Shown here: positions 1-7,518 of the stretch, piece after piece | How positions within the stretch are numbered: the stretch's first letter is position 1 | Layout: each line of letters starts with the position of its first letter | DNA from: Stramenopiles sp. TOSAG23-3 | Lineage: Eukaryota > Sar | DNA length: 13,867 nucleotides | Assembly (NCBI GenBank): GCA_900128585.1 | Contig: LT642602.1 | Location: 1-13,867 of the forward strand | Direction of reading: 5' to 3' | Notes under the pieces: generated by a model | The model's input: the letters and a program-made list of their open reading frames with translations, nothing else | Told to the model about the DNA's origin: nothing | Database searches by the model: none | Translations under genes and position numbers: made by a program

Positions 1-71
<71 letters not shown>

Positions 72-73
72 TT
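1..73. repeat. (CTTT)n tetranucleotide microsatellite
   Basis: Eighteen uninterrupted CTTT units fill the left edge, and the array probably continues beyond the window. It is a homopyrimidine/homopurine tract and may be length-polymorphic. No gene signal is seen in it. Confidence 0.95.
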
Positions 74-556
74 CATGATGACTCCTTCTCTCCCTCACCT
101 CCTCTTCCCTCCGCTTCTTCCCTCCTCTAACCTACCGTACCGACCTCCTACTATCTCTTTATTAATAAATATTAGAAGAACCACCCATTCACCACCACCA
201 AGAAGAGAGCAGAAGAGACCACCAACAAAAACAACAACCGGATGATTTTGATGATGATGATTGAATTACTTGACTCTGTATACCTCTGGAAATTAATACG
301 TAGGTATGTATGTCATCATCAATAATGTGTCAAGACTCAAGAATGATGACGAAAGAGGGGCATGTACTGTGTACCGTTTTGCATTCAAAGGCTAAATAAC
401 TATAAGATTAAGAAACAAAGAAGCGCGTTGAACAAGGAAACATTATTGTGTAACTCAGATAAGGTAAGCCCAGGGACGGAGAATTAAATTAGCTTTTCAA
501 GACCAGGCCAGACCGAACACCGAGGGAGCACCAGGGAACGGACGAACATACGCACG
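74..556. other. Spacer and 5' leader upstream of TAF6
   Basis: This stretch holds pyrimidine-rich and AT-rich low-complexity sequence, including short CCA/ACA and GAT runs. It contains no ORF with protein-like composition and no RNA gene that I recognise. Its right part becomes less AT-rich just before the TAF6 ATG and presumably includes that gene's promoter and 5' UTR. No convincing TATA box is seen. Confidence 0.5.
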
Positions 557-2197
557 ATGAAATCCGCAAGTTCTGACATGGCTACTAGCCGCTTGCAGAC
601 TTCGTCAAATGGTCAAAGCTTCTCCGCCGCGGCCATTAAGGCGGTGGCCTCGGACTTGGGAGGGGCGGGGTCGAGGGTAGGGCTGGCGGACGACGCCTGC
701 AATGTAATTGGGACGAGCGCGGAGTACCGCATACGTCAAATAATTGAGGAGGCGAAAAAGTATGCGAGGGCGGGAAAACGGTTCCGCTTGCACTCCAGCG
801 ACGTGGACGGGGCGTTGAACCAACTGGGTTCCGTGAAAATTTACGGGGTCCTCTCCGACGACAGCGAAGTAGCGAGCCGTCTCAAGCTTTTGCAACGGGA
901 ACGAGAGGCGACGGGGAAAAAGGGAAAGTCCGTTGCCAGCAGCACGCCCCAACTGGACAAAATACAGGCCATGTCTCGGACGACCGTGGACCTCGACAGG
1001 TTCTGTGACATGGAGCTGCCGCCGGTGCCGCTGGAGCCTGTGGTAGGTGTGCACTGGCTTGCGGTCGATGGCGTCATGCCGTCGACGGCTCAAAACATAG
1101 AAATTTCGGGTCGGTCGAATGTGGTGGGGCGCGGGAGCGGCGCGGCTGGTGAGAACGCTGCCGGCATGGCTGCGAACGGGAAACGGAAGCATGGCATGGC
1201 GGCCAGCACGACGAACCCAGACACGGGAGTGCGGTACCACAATCTGTCGCAAGAGCAGCAGGTATATTTGAAGCAGCTCCAGGCGCACTTGCTGGAGGAT
1301 TGCACCCAGACCAGGTCCCGGAAAAAAGTTAAGTATGGCAAAACCATTGAGGCAGGACCTTCCTCCACGAAAATCTCCACGGCCCTTCGACGGCTGCAGA
1401 GCGACCCCTTGGGGACGCTCCAGCCCCTCTTGCCGTACTTGGTTCAATGGGTCGCCTCTCAAATCCACGGCCACATCCATGAGCACTTTGTTCTTATTGC
1501 GCTTGTCCGCGCCTCCTACGCGATGGTGGCTAATTCCAATATAGAATTGGAGCTGTACCTGGACCAGTTGATACCATCCCTGGTGACCTGCATCGTCAAC
1601 AAGCGCCTGTGCAAGAGTGGCCTGCACGACGACCATTGGGAATTACGAATGCTGGCGGCCAATACTGTGGCAAGGATATGTGAAAAATACGGGAACAGGT
1701 ACCCAAAACTGCAGCTTCGCATTGCAAAAACGTACCGAAAGGCCCTCACGGTCCCAAACGCCCCGTGGACGACCGTGTACGGCGCCCTGGCAGGCCTGTT
1801 TCAACTGGGAGAGCACGCCGTGGAAGCGGTTCTGCTGCCCGTGGCCGAACCGTTCGTAACGCGCGTCCAAAGTGTTTTGGAAACTGCCAAAGGGAAAAAT
1901 AGGAAGGGGGCGGAGGGCGGCGAAGAGGCCTCCGTTGCCCTCTTCAATGCAGAGAAGTGCTACGGGATGCTCTTGATGGCCGCTGGGCTTTTGTTCCAGG
2001 CGAAGAGTGGCAATCCAAACGGTGTGGGGGGCGGCGGCGGCGTGGGGGGCGCACTGAGCAGCATAGAGGACATCAAAATGAAAGTTAAGTTGCAGTCGCT
2101 TTTGGGGGATAAGCTGTTGCCCTTCTGCCCGAAAAGCAAGCATGGAAGAAACCGTGCTCGTGTAGAAAACTCCATATTAGGAAATGTGCTCATCTAA
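557..2197 (+). CDS. TAF6: TFIID (and possibly SAGA) subunit TAF6
   Basis: TAF6 pairs with TAF9 through its histone fold inside TFIID, which recognises core promoters for RNA polymerase II in the nucleus. The 546-aa product has the TAF6 architecture in order. An N-terminal histone fold (about residues 21-97) is followed by the family's linker signature, HWLAVDGVMPS (166-176), and then by LSQEQQ (230-235), which precedes the HEAT-repeat domain (about 274-445). That domain carries characteristic stretches: LYLDQLIPSLVTCIV (333-347), DDHWELR (358-364) and APWTTVYGALAGLFQLG (402-418). Length is close to plant TAF6 and no intron is needed. The ATG at 557 lies shortly before the histone fold. Residues 185-225 and the glycine-rich 489-498 stretch look disordered. 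Third positions are GC-rich. The gene converges on its right neighbour with about 160 bp between stops. Confidence 0.95.
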   Translation: MKSASSDMATSRLQTSSNGQSFSAAAIKAVASDLGGAGSRVGLADDACNVIGTSAEYRIRQIIEEAKKYARAGKRFRLHSSDVDGALNQLGSVKIYGVLSDDSEVASRLKLLQREREATGKKGKSVASSTPQLDKIQAMSRTTVDLDRFCDMELPPVPLEPVVGVHWLAVDGVMPSTAQNIEISGRSNVVGRGSGAAGENAAGMAANGKRKHGMAASTTNPDTGVRYHNLSQEQQVYLKQLQAHLLEDCTQTRSRKKVKYGKTIEAGPSSTKISTALRRLQSDPLGTLQPLLPYLVQWVASQIHGHIHEHFVLIALVRASYAMVANSNIELELYLDQLIPSLVTCIVNKRLCKSGLHDDHWELRMLAANTVARICEKYGNRYPKLQLRIAKTYRKALTVPNAPWTTVYGALAGLFQLGEHAVEAVLLPVAEPFVTRVQSVLETAKGKNRKGAEGGEEASVALFNAEKCYGMLLMAAGLLFQAKSGNPNGVGGGGGVGGALSSIEDIKMKVKLQSLLGDKLLPFCPKSKHGRNRARVENSILGNVLI

Positions 2198-2358
2198 CCA
2201 CTGGTGCACAAGTGTCAAGCGTTACTATGGTCGATGGGAGCATTGCACCGATCCGATTGAATTTAAGTTTATTTGAAAAGAGTTTTATTTACCTTCGCAC
2301 GAGTACCTAACGTTCTTCGGTCGTTTAATTTTTTTTATACTCTCTTAATTTTCTGTCG

Positions 2359-3282
2359 TCACGTTTCTAAATAAGCATCGTCGTCTTCCGACGTGGACTT
2401 CCAGGTCTCGTGGTCTATTTCGGCTTTCATGGCCGCGTCGTCGCTTCTTACGCGTAAATTTTGGTAAGGGTTTTTTCGATCCAGCACCTTCACCTCTATA
2501 GAAAAATGAGCGTACATTTTCCCGTCTTTGCTGTCCGGTCCACTCTTGTAGTCCACGGGGTTCCCGCCCCCATATACGCCGACGTACAGGGTATTTGAAC
2601 CGGGTGGAAACTCTGGCAAATTAGACGAGAGCTTCACGCTTTCTCCTCCTATATGTTTCGAAATCCACGTGGACGTTGTCATGGTAGGCTTTACGGTGGT
2701 TGGAGAAATGTACAAATCGGGGTCGCCATCCTCGGCACCCATCACAATCTCTATATCATGAAAATGATGGTGGGCCTCATAATCGGGCAAACACACCTGG
2801 AAAAACGCGTACTCCTCCAGAGCCACGGCCCCACCAACATACGGGGACCCCGGCCGGAGGAGAATGCCGCCGCCTACTTCAAAATTGTTGAATCCATTTT
2901 CGTCCTCGTCGCTGGACGATTGAATAAAGTACGATATCTCATTGCATGTGTTCAACAGCCTTCCGGGTGCGTCTTTGTTTGGTCTCGACGGGTTCAAAAG
3001 AGTCGGAGCAACACCTGCAGACCTGTTACTGGCTCGATCCCGCCACTTTTTTCGAAAGTCTGCTGGGGCCTTGAGTTCTTGGTCGAACGTTCCTCCTGGG
3101 CCTCCACTGGTAACGGTAAAAAAATTGTAGAGGCTATAAATCCAAAGACAAACGCAGCAACTAACAATGGAAACCGCACACAAAAATGCTGCTTGCCTGG
3201 ACTTGCACGAAAAACGCCCCCTGTTCATGAGCGACTTTCGGCGCAATCGCCGCTCACGTTCCTTCACCATGACGGGAAGCAT
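2359..3282 (-). CDS. Type II membrane protein with PPC-like beta-sandwich domain
   Basis: This 307-aa protein has a very basic N-terminus (residues 6-30) and one hydrophobic segment (about 31-55, rich in Cys, Val and Leu) with no obvious cleavage site. That suggests a type II signal anchor with the rest in the lumen or outside the cell. A Ser/Asp-rich stalk (60-135) leads to a domain at about 140-272. This contains DGDPDLYIS (186-194), a Trp at 206, GGESVKL (212-218) and TLYVGVYG (231-238). The pattern resembles bacterial pre-peptidase C-terminal (PPC) beta-sandwich domains, which are usually non-catalytic accessory modules. No protease or other catalytic motif is visible. The C-terminus is acidic (SEDDDAYLET). 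Met5 is an alternative start. The gene is divergent from the PP2C gene across an 820-bp spacer. The function is unknown, and the domain call rests on motif pattern alone. Confidence 0.8.
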   Translation of the reverse strand: MLPVMVKERERRLRRKSLMNRGRFSCKSRQAAFLCAVSIVSCCVCLWIYSLYNFFTVTSGGPGGTFDQELKAPADFRKKWRDRASNRSAGVAPTLLNPSRPNKDAPGRLLNTCNEISYFIQSSSDEDENGFNNFEVGGGILLRPGSPYVGGAVALEEYAFFQVCLPDYEAHHHFHDIEIVMGAEDGDPDLYISPTTVKPTMTTSTWISKHIGGESVKLSSNLPEFPPGSNTLYVGVYGGGNPVDYKSGPDSKDGKMYAHFSIEVKVLDRKNPYQNLRVRSDDAAMKAEIDHETWKSTSEDDDAYLET

Positions 3283-3879
3283 GGCGAAGGCACAAACGTA
3301 GGCGTTACTTAGCCGTGTTTAAAAGTAGTCCACCCGTCCGCCGGCGGTGAATGAGGGGAGTCGTGTGTCAAGGAGGAGGGCGGTGTCGTATTGTCACGCG
3401 CGTATGCCTATAAGATTGACGGTGGTGCAAAAAACAATTAACGCGGTTGATTCCAGTGAAGGGTTTGTTAATAGCCATAGACGAATAAACTGGGGGGCGG
3501 TATTATTTCAATGATGAACATACAGGAGAGGCTTCTTAGGAATTAATTCTTCAGAAGATTTTTCCAGGAGAAGAGGAGGAAAGTAGGAGGAGGAGGAAGA
3601 GAAAAAAGAAAAATTTATTAAATAAATAATAATATTAATTATAATACAGTATTTATTACAACAACAACAACAAAACAAACTGTTTTTTATTATTTATAGG
3701 AAGAAGAAGAAAGACTTTCTTTCTACCTCTCTTCTTCTTCTTCTCTCTTCTTGTGTTTGCTGCTGCTGAGGTGTATAATTTATTTTATTACAATAATAAT
3801 ATAATAACAACACAGCAGAAGAAAGAAGAAGAAGAAGAAGAGGAAAAAAAAAAAATAATAATAATAAAATATAATAATA

Positions 3880-3905
3880 ATACAGCAGCAAAATAATACT
3901 GCTGT

Positions 3906-3907
<2 letters not shown>
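3880..3907. repeat. Perfect 9-bp inverted repeat with CAG/CTG arms
   Basis: The arms ATACAGCAG (3880-3888) and CTGCTGTAT (3899-3907) are exact reverse complements around a 10-nt AT-rich loop. The repeat is embedded in AAT arrays and lies about 200 bp upstream of the PP2C start. Confidence 0.85.

Positions 3908-3912
<5 letters not shown>

Positions 3913-3938
<26 letters not shown>
3913..3938. repeat. (AAT)n/(ATT)n junction palindrome
   Basis: An AAT array flips into an ATT array at 3925/3926, giving a perfect 26-bp AT-only palindrome (13-bp arms, no spacer). Such a junction can extrude a cruciform, and it sits 5 bp from the preceding hairpin. Confidence 0.85.
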
Positions 3939-4090
3939 CTTGGTAATATAAAAATTAAAATCTTTCCTTCTTTTGAACATACTTCAATAACGACCAATGT
4001 ATGAAAGAAACGAAATAGATAAATAGATTAATGAAGAATCGTACAGAATCAAGATTCCTATCGGGTTGTTGCGTTCCTCTCATTCCATTC

Positions 4091-4105
4091 ATGGTTAGAC
4101 GATGA
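4091..4105 (+). other. Four-codon upstream ORF overlapping the PP2C start (ATGA)
   Basis: An ATG at 4091 reads M-V-R-R and stops at TGA (4103-4105). That stop overlaps the PP2C ATG at 4102-4104 in an ATGA arrangement. The main frame has a stop at 4096-4098, so the phosphatase cannot start further upstream without splicing. If 4091 lies within the transcript, translation of the phosphatase would depend on leaky scanning or reinitiation. The arrangement is seen directly; any regulatory role is inference. Confidence 0.4.
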
Positions 4106-5235
4106 TATGGGTGCACAGCAGACGTATTTTAGAACGTGGGCCTTGTCGTGCACTTGGGGGAGGTGCCTCGAGCACGTGCCGCCTCTTGTCCGGTGCGACA
4201 AAGAAAACGGGTGCTGGCCGGCAGCGTAACGATGTTGGGAAAATAAACCCGCCATCGGTGTCCCCCTTTGCGGTACAGATGGGTGGGTATTGTTTCCCTC
4301 ACCCGGATAAAGTTCGAGACGGGGAGAAGGGTGTCGTAAAGAAGCACTTGGGCCACGGGGGGGAAGACGCGTTCTTTGGGGACGGCACTTCGTTTGTAGG
4401 GGTGGCGGATGGTATCTACGAGTGGAGGAGCAAAGGAATTGATGCTGGGTTGTTTTCACGGTCGTTGATGGAAAGTGCCTACGATTTTTGTGTTGGGCAT
4501 TCGCCACGTTTGGAACCCCGGCCCGGCGGAGAACCTTACACAACTGGCCGCGAAATTTTTCAGGCCGCAGAAAACCATGTAGTAAAGGAAAAGCTCCAAG
4601 GCAGCTCGACGTTGTGCATTTTTGGTATTTTGCCGTACGAGGGGCTGGAGGGTTACTTGACCAGGGAAGGGGGGGCGAATTTTCACGCGATGAACCACCC
4701 TGCCAACAAAAAAGTATGGGCCGGCAAATTAGGAGAAGACGTCCCTGATGTGTCATCCCTGTTCAGGCCCGATGCAATGGTCGGGCATTGCGTCAACCTG
4801 GGCGACAGTGGTGTTTTGGTGTGCCGTCCGTCGACGAAGGAGGTCTTATTCCGTACTTGTCAGCAAGAGCACTCGTTCGGTTGCCCTTTTCAGCTTGGCC
4901 ATGAGCCCCATGCCGACACTTTTTCCGACGCAGACTCGTGCTACATTGGGGGGTTGAAAGGTGGCGACATAGCCATCGTTGGTTCGGATGGCTTGTTTGA
5001 CAATTTGACCGACGAAGCCGTCGTGGAAATATGTGCAACGAGCGTGAAAGAGAATGCACGTCCCCAAACCCTTGCCATGGCGTTGGTCAAGGAAGCCTTC
5101 GAAAACAGCATCAACTCGAAAATCGATACTCCCTACAGCCTGTCGGCAACGGAAGAATTTTCTATTATTTACAAGGGTGGGAAGAAGGATGATATTGCGG
5201 CCGTTGTTGCTCAGCTGACAGAAAACGCACCATAA
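4102..5235 (+). CDS. PTC7/PPTC7-like PP2C-type protein phosphatase, probably mitochondrial
   Basis: This is a 377-aa metal-dependent Ser/Thr phosphatase of the PP2C class, closest in pattern to yeast Ptc7 and animal PPTC7, which act in mitochondria. Family motifs appear in order: GGEDAFF (86-92), GVADGIYEWRSKGID (100-114, with metal-binding Asp103), FSRSLM (118-123), GSST (168-171), NLGDSG (232-237), the PTC7-type QQEHSFGCPFQL (254-265), GSDGLFDN (294-301, metal-binding Asp296) and KKDDIA (361-366). Residues 1-59 are rich in Arg, Ser and Ala, contain no acidic residue apart from Glu11 and Asp44, and look like a mitochondrial transit peptide. Two features are odd: the usual ADGVGGW is ADGIYEW, and about 40-50 extra residues (roughly 178-227) separate GSST from GDSG. 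No intron is needed. The start is ATG 4102; the next Met (60) would remove the targeting region. Confidence 0.9.
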   Translation: MIWVHSRRILERGPCRALGGGASSTCRLLSGATKKTGAGRQRNDVGKINPPSVSPFAVQMGGYCFPHPDKVRDGEKGVVKKHLGHGGEDAFFGDGTSFVGVADGIYEWRSKGIDAGLFSRSLMESAYDFCVGHSPRLEPRPGGEPYTTGREIFQAAENHVVKEKLQGSSTLCIFGILPYEGLEGYLTREGGANFHAMNHPANKKVWAGKLGEDVPDVSSLFRPDAMVGHCVNLGDSGVLVCRPSTKEVLFRTCQQEHSFGCPFQLGHEPHADTFSDADSCYIGGLKGGDIAIVGSDGLFDNLTDEAVVEICATSVKENARPQTLAMALVKEAFENSINSKIDTPYSLSATEEFSIIYKGGKKDDIAAVVAQLTENAP

Positions 5236-6268
5236 CAATCATGGTCGTCCCGTCATGAAAGTGTACTGCGAGACTGAAGACATATAATTCATTTGACATC
5301 ACACAATTTTTATTTTTTTACACTGTGTACAAATTTTTAAGTTTTGAGCCTGAGAGGTGGGTGGGGAGGAGGAGGAGGATAGGTGCTTCGTCGAGCTTTG
5401 AGATAATATTTTGAGAGATTCATCTTCATTTCTTCTCAGCGGCTTGGAGAAGAAATAAAAGAAGAGTAAAAAAAAAAAGAACAACAAGTGAGAGCTCATC
5501 GTTATTTATTCCAGTGTGACCCAAAACGAAGTTGTGCCTCTGCTTTTCGACTTGCCTTCCTTGATGTCTTCCCCGGTGTCGTAGTCGTTTTCATTCTCTC
5601 CTGTTTGCCGTTTGGAACAGATTTGAGAGCTCTACTGCGCAGAAATATTAATGGTGATAATAAGCAGAGACAGTTTTATCAAATTTTCAAAGTTCTACAA
5701 TCACAGTTTTTCAAAATTTTGTATTTCCGGTTGAAGCGTTGCATAACCCATGTCGGCAAGAAACGAAGAAGAAAGATATGGAGAAAATGAAAAAATAATG
5801 AAATATGATAATGTAATATATAGACACAATATACGTAACGACGAGTAGTCAATATTTATAATAATTCACGCGAAGAATAATGTTTCCAATCAATCATCAT
5901 CAAAATCACAGACACTTAAGTAAGTACTTGGTATCATCATAGTCTACCGGAATCATCAAAAAAAGAGGAAGAAGAAGAAGAAGGGAAGAAATCAAAGAAA
6001 CAACAGAGGGAATATTATATAGGAAATGTGAATTAGTATACATACAGTACAAAACTGTCGAGGCATTTGCCAAGGTATTAATACCAATGGTAGATATTTA
6101 TATAGAGAGAGGAGGAGAGAGAAGAGTCTCTATATTAATTATACATAAAATACATTCACACACATGATACACCACCACCGCCAGCAAAGAGTTGAACAAT
6201 GAACGCATTATTTACGTTACTATCGTACCCTCTCGCTCATCAGATGGCAGGACAGGACACGTCAGCAG
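5236..6268. other. Spacer downstream of PP2C and upstream of the 7TM gene
   Basis: The stretch contains a G-rich tract (5356-5378), a poly(A) run near 5468, a 34-nt homopurine run (5958-5991), the 12-bp palindrome GGTATTAATACC (6074-6085) and a 9-bp inverted repeat flanking a GGA-rich loop (6100-6135). An open frame at 5488-5790 begins with GTG and has no recognisable domain, so I do not call it a gene. A TATA-like TTTATATAG sits near 6098-6106, upstream of the 7TM gene. No RNA gene is seen. Confidence 0.6.
5356..5378 (+). repeat. G-rich tract, possible G-quadruplex
   Basis: Seven G-runs of 2-4 bases are separated by single A or T bases, about 120 bp past the PP2C stop. Short loops and many G-runs favour quadruplex formation, probably two-tetrad. 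If it lies in the 3' UTR it would be in the RNA sense strand. Confidence 0.5.
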
Positions 6269-6407
6269 ATGAGAGTGTCCACACCGTCCTACACGTTGTG
6301 CATAGGAAATTGGGAATTGTTTTATTCCTGTGGGGCTCAAGAGCCATCTGGACGACTGCGCCTCTTTATTGAACCGTCTCATCTTGCATCCCAGACCTCG
6401 AGTGTGC
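6269..6407 (+). other. Possible first coding exon of the 7TM gene
   Basis: An ATG at 6269 opens 46 codons plus one base. If the GT-AG segment 6408-6502 is removed, this reads in frame into the 7TM ORF and gives a 384-aa protein with a 60-residue N-terminus. That N-terminus would contain an NVS glycosylation sequon (encoded at 6514-6522), which suits an extracellular end. It does not resemble a standard signal peptide. In-frame joining alone has a one-in-three chance of arising at random, so this remains a hypothesis. Confidence 0.3.
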
Positions 6408-6502
6408 GTAAGGTTGTGAAGTGGGAGGTTGCCGACGCCACATCAAGTTCGCGAACGACTGGACGACGAGCCTGTGTTCGCTTGTTCTTGTCCCCCTGAC
6501 AG
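6408..6502 (+). other. Putative 95-nt intron upstream of the 7TM ORF
   Basis: A GTAAGG donor (6408-6413) and a pyrimidine-rich tract ending in ACAG (6499-6502) bound a plausible intron. Its length is similar to the better-supported intron of the phosphoesterase gene. It would either join a coding exon or lie in the 5' UTR. No clear CTAAC-type branch site is seen. Confidence 0.35.
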
Positions 6503-6528
6503 GAAGTTTTTCGAACGTAAGTTGCGAC

Positions 6529-7518
6529 ATGGCACATACTGGCCGCAATGAAGTTTTGTTGGGTGTTTTGGCTGGGCTTTTTGTATGTATTATTTTTCTT
6601 GTCCTGTCTGCGTTGCGTAAAGCGGTGTCTTCTACCGTCTCCGTGGGCATGCTGTTGTTTTACGAGCTCGCGCAGATAATAATGTATGTGACACTTTTTT
6701 TGCAGATAATAGATTTGGTGTCTATTCCGCTTTTACTCGGTGTAGATCAGACCAAGGACAGCACAGAGTGCACAGTGCATGGTGGGCTGTACATATATAT
6801 CACGCTCTACTATTACTGCACGACTACGCTGCTTGCGGTCGAAACTTTTCTCTACTGTTTGCTGTCGACAAAATGGTCTCTAAAACACCAAAAGAACCAG
6901 GTTTCAAGACGACGAATATTGTATACCATCATCACCCTTGTAGCAGTACATTCAGAATATGTGTATGTTTCGTTCACACTGGGGTATGGACGGAATAATA
7001 TTGGTTGCACATTTAAGGGGTCTAACGGCCCTGGGACGCCCTTGTCAACACCCGACGCGTGGAAATTTCATGCATTTCCAGCCACATTACTTTCCATCAC
7101 TCTTTTGTCGGTCTGTGCAACATTTGCTTTGCTAAAAACAGTGAAAGCGGTGGATTCAAAGACTCGTTTGAGAGTGGTTGGTCGTATGGCGTGTCTTCCT
7201 GTCCTTGCGTTTATGCATTGGATTCTTGTCATATTGAAGCGGCTGCACTTTCCTCTCGTAAAGAACTTCCCTGTGCGCGAATTGGTTGCCTTCAGAGGTC
7301 TGTTTATTTCTATGTTCTTGTATGTCGTGAATGATAAGATACGACAGTACACTAATGAAAGCATATGTGCTTGTTTTCGCCGTTTGATGCACACTGCGCC
7401 TGTCTCCAGCAAAGTCTCTCCCCTCCTTGAGAGCGGTGACGCAAGTTATGTTCAACTTGACGATGGTATTCACGAGACCGAATTTACAGAGTACGAAGCA
7501 CCACATGGCATGTACTAA
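6529..7518 (+). CDS. Seven-transmembrane receptor-like (GPCR-like) protein
   Basis: This 329-aa membrane protein (from ATG 6529) has seven hydrophobic segments, at roughly 8-28, 36-62, 86-112, 130-151, 183-204, 217-237 and 251-267. Basic residues cluster in the loops after helices 1, 3 and 5 and after helix 7, which predicts an outside N-terminus and a cytoplasmic C-terminus. Cys81, just before helix 3, and Cys160, in the loop between helices 4 and 5, match the conserved disulfide of GPCRs. The overall pattern recalls cAMP-receptor-like or secretin-like receptors, but I recognise no definite family. The tail (about 268-329) has Ser, Thr and Tyr residues and ends EAPHGMY. The open frame extends upstream to the stop at 6409-6411 without another ATG, so either ATG 6529 is the start or an upstream exon is spliced in. 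Codon third positions are T-rich, unlike the GC-rich neighbours. Confidence 0.8.
   Translation: MAHTGRNEVLLGVLAGLFVCIIFLVLSALRKAVSSTVSVGMLLFYELAQIIMYVTLFLQIIDLVSIPLLLGVDQTKDSTECTVHGGLYIYITLYYYCTTTLLAVETFLYCLLSTKWSLKHQKNQVSRRRILYTIITLVAVHSEYVYVSFTLGYGRNNIGCTFKGSNGPGTPLSTPDAWKFHAFPATLLSITLLSVCATFALLKTVKAVDSKTRLRVVGRMACLPVLAFMHWILVILKRLHFPLVKNFPVRELVAFRGLFISMFLYVVNDKIRQYTNESICACFRRLMHTAPVSSKVSPLLESGDASYVQLDDGIHETEFTEYEAPHGMY

Larger units (their letters stand above)
3283..4101. other. Divergent intergenic spacer, microsatellite-rich
   Basis: This spacer separates the starts of two divergent genes and probably holds both promoters. Its left part (3283-3560) is of mixed composition. From about 3570 it becomes a patchwork of GGA/GAA purine runs, CAA, TTC, GAA and AAT triplet arrays, poly(A) and two palindromes. 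The apparent short ORFs are low-complexity translations of these repeats. No RNA gene is recognised. Confidence 0.7.

Noticed and set aside
1317-1357. Possible mini-intron in TAF6 (GTTAAGT to GCAG)
   Set aside because: It would be only about 30 nt, shorter than a plausible spliceosomal intron, and the frame is open through it.
605-1636. Minus-strand open frame of 343 codons opposite TAF6
   Set aside because: It lies wholly inside the confidently identified TAF6 gene and has no recognisable domain. Long antisense frames are expected opposite GC-rich coding DNA.
2653-3312. + strand 219-codon frame opposite the type II membrane protein
   Set aside because: No domain is seen, while the minus frame has a coherent signal anchor and a beta-sandwich pattern.
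3694-3997. Short minus-strand frames rich in Leu, Ile and Phe
   Set aside because: They are translations of TTC/TAT/AAT microsatellites, not proteins.
4058-4756. Minus-strand 232-codon frame opposite the PP2C gene
   Set aside because: It is Pro/Arg/His-rich with no domain, overlapping all N-terminal PP2C motifs on the other strand.
5488-5790. 100-codon + frame in the spacer
   Set aside because: It begins with GTG rather than ATG, has no domain or homologue I recognise, and its composition resembles the surrounding spacer.
6421-6528. 36 extra N-terminal codons for the 7TM protein
   Set aside because: The first codon here is GTG, and a GTG start is not expected in a nuclear gene. The segment overlaps the putative intron, so I start the CDS at ATG 6529.
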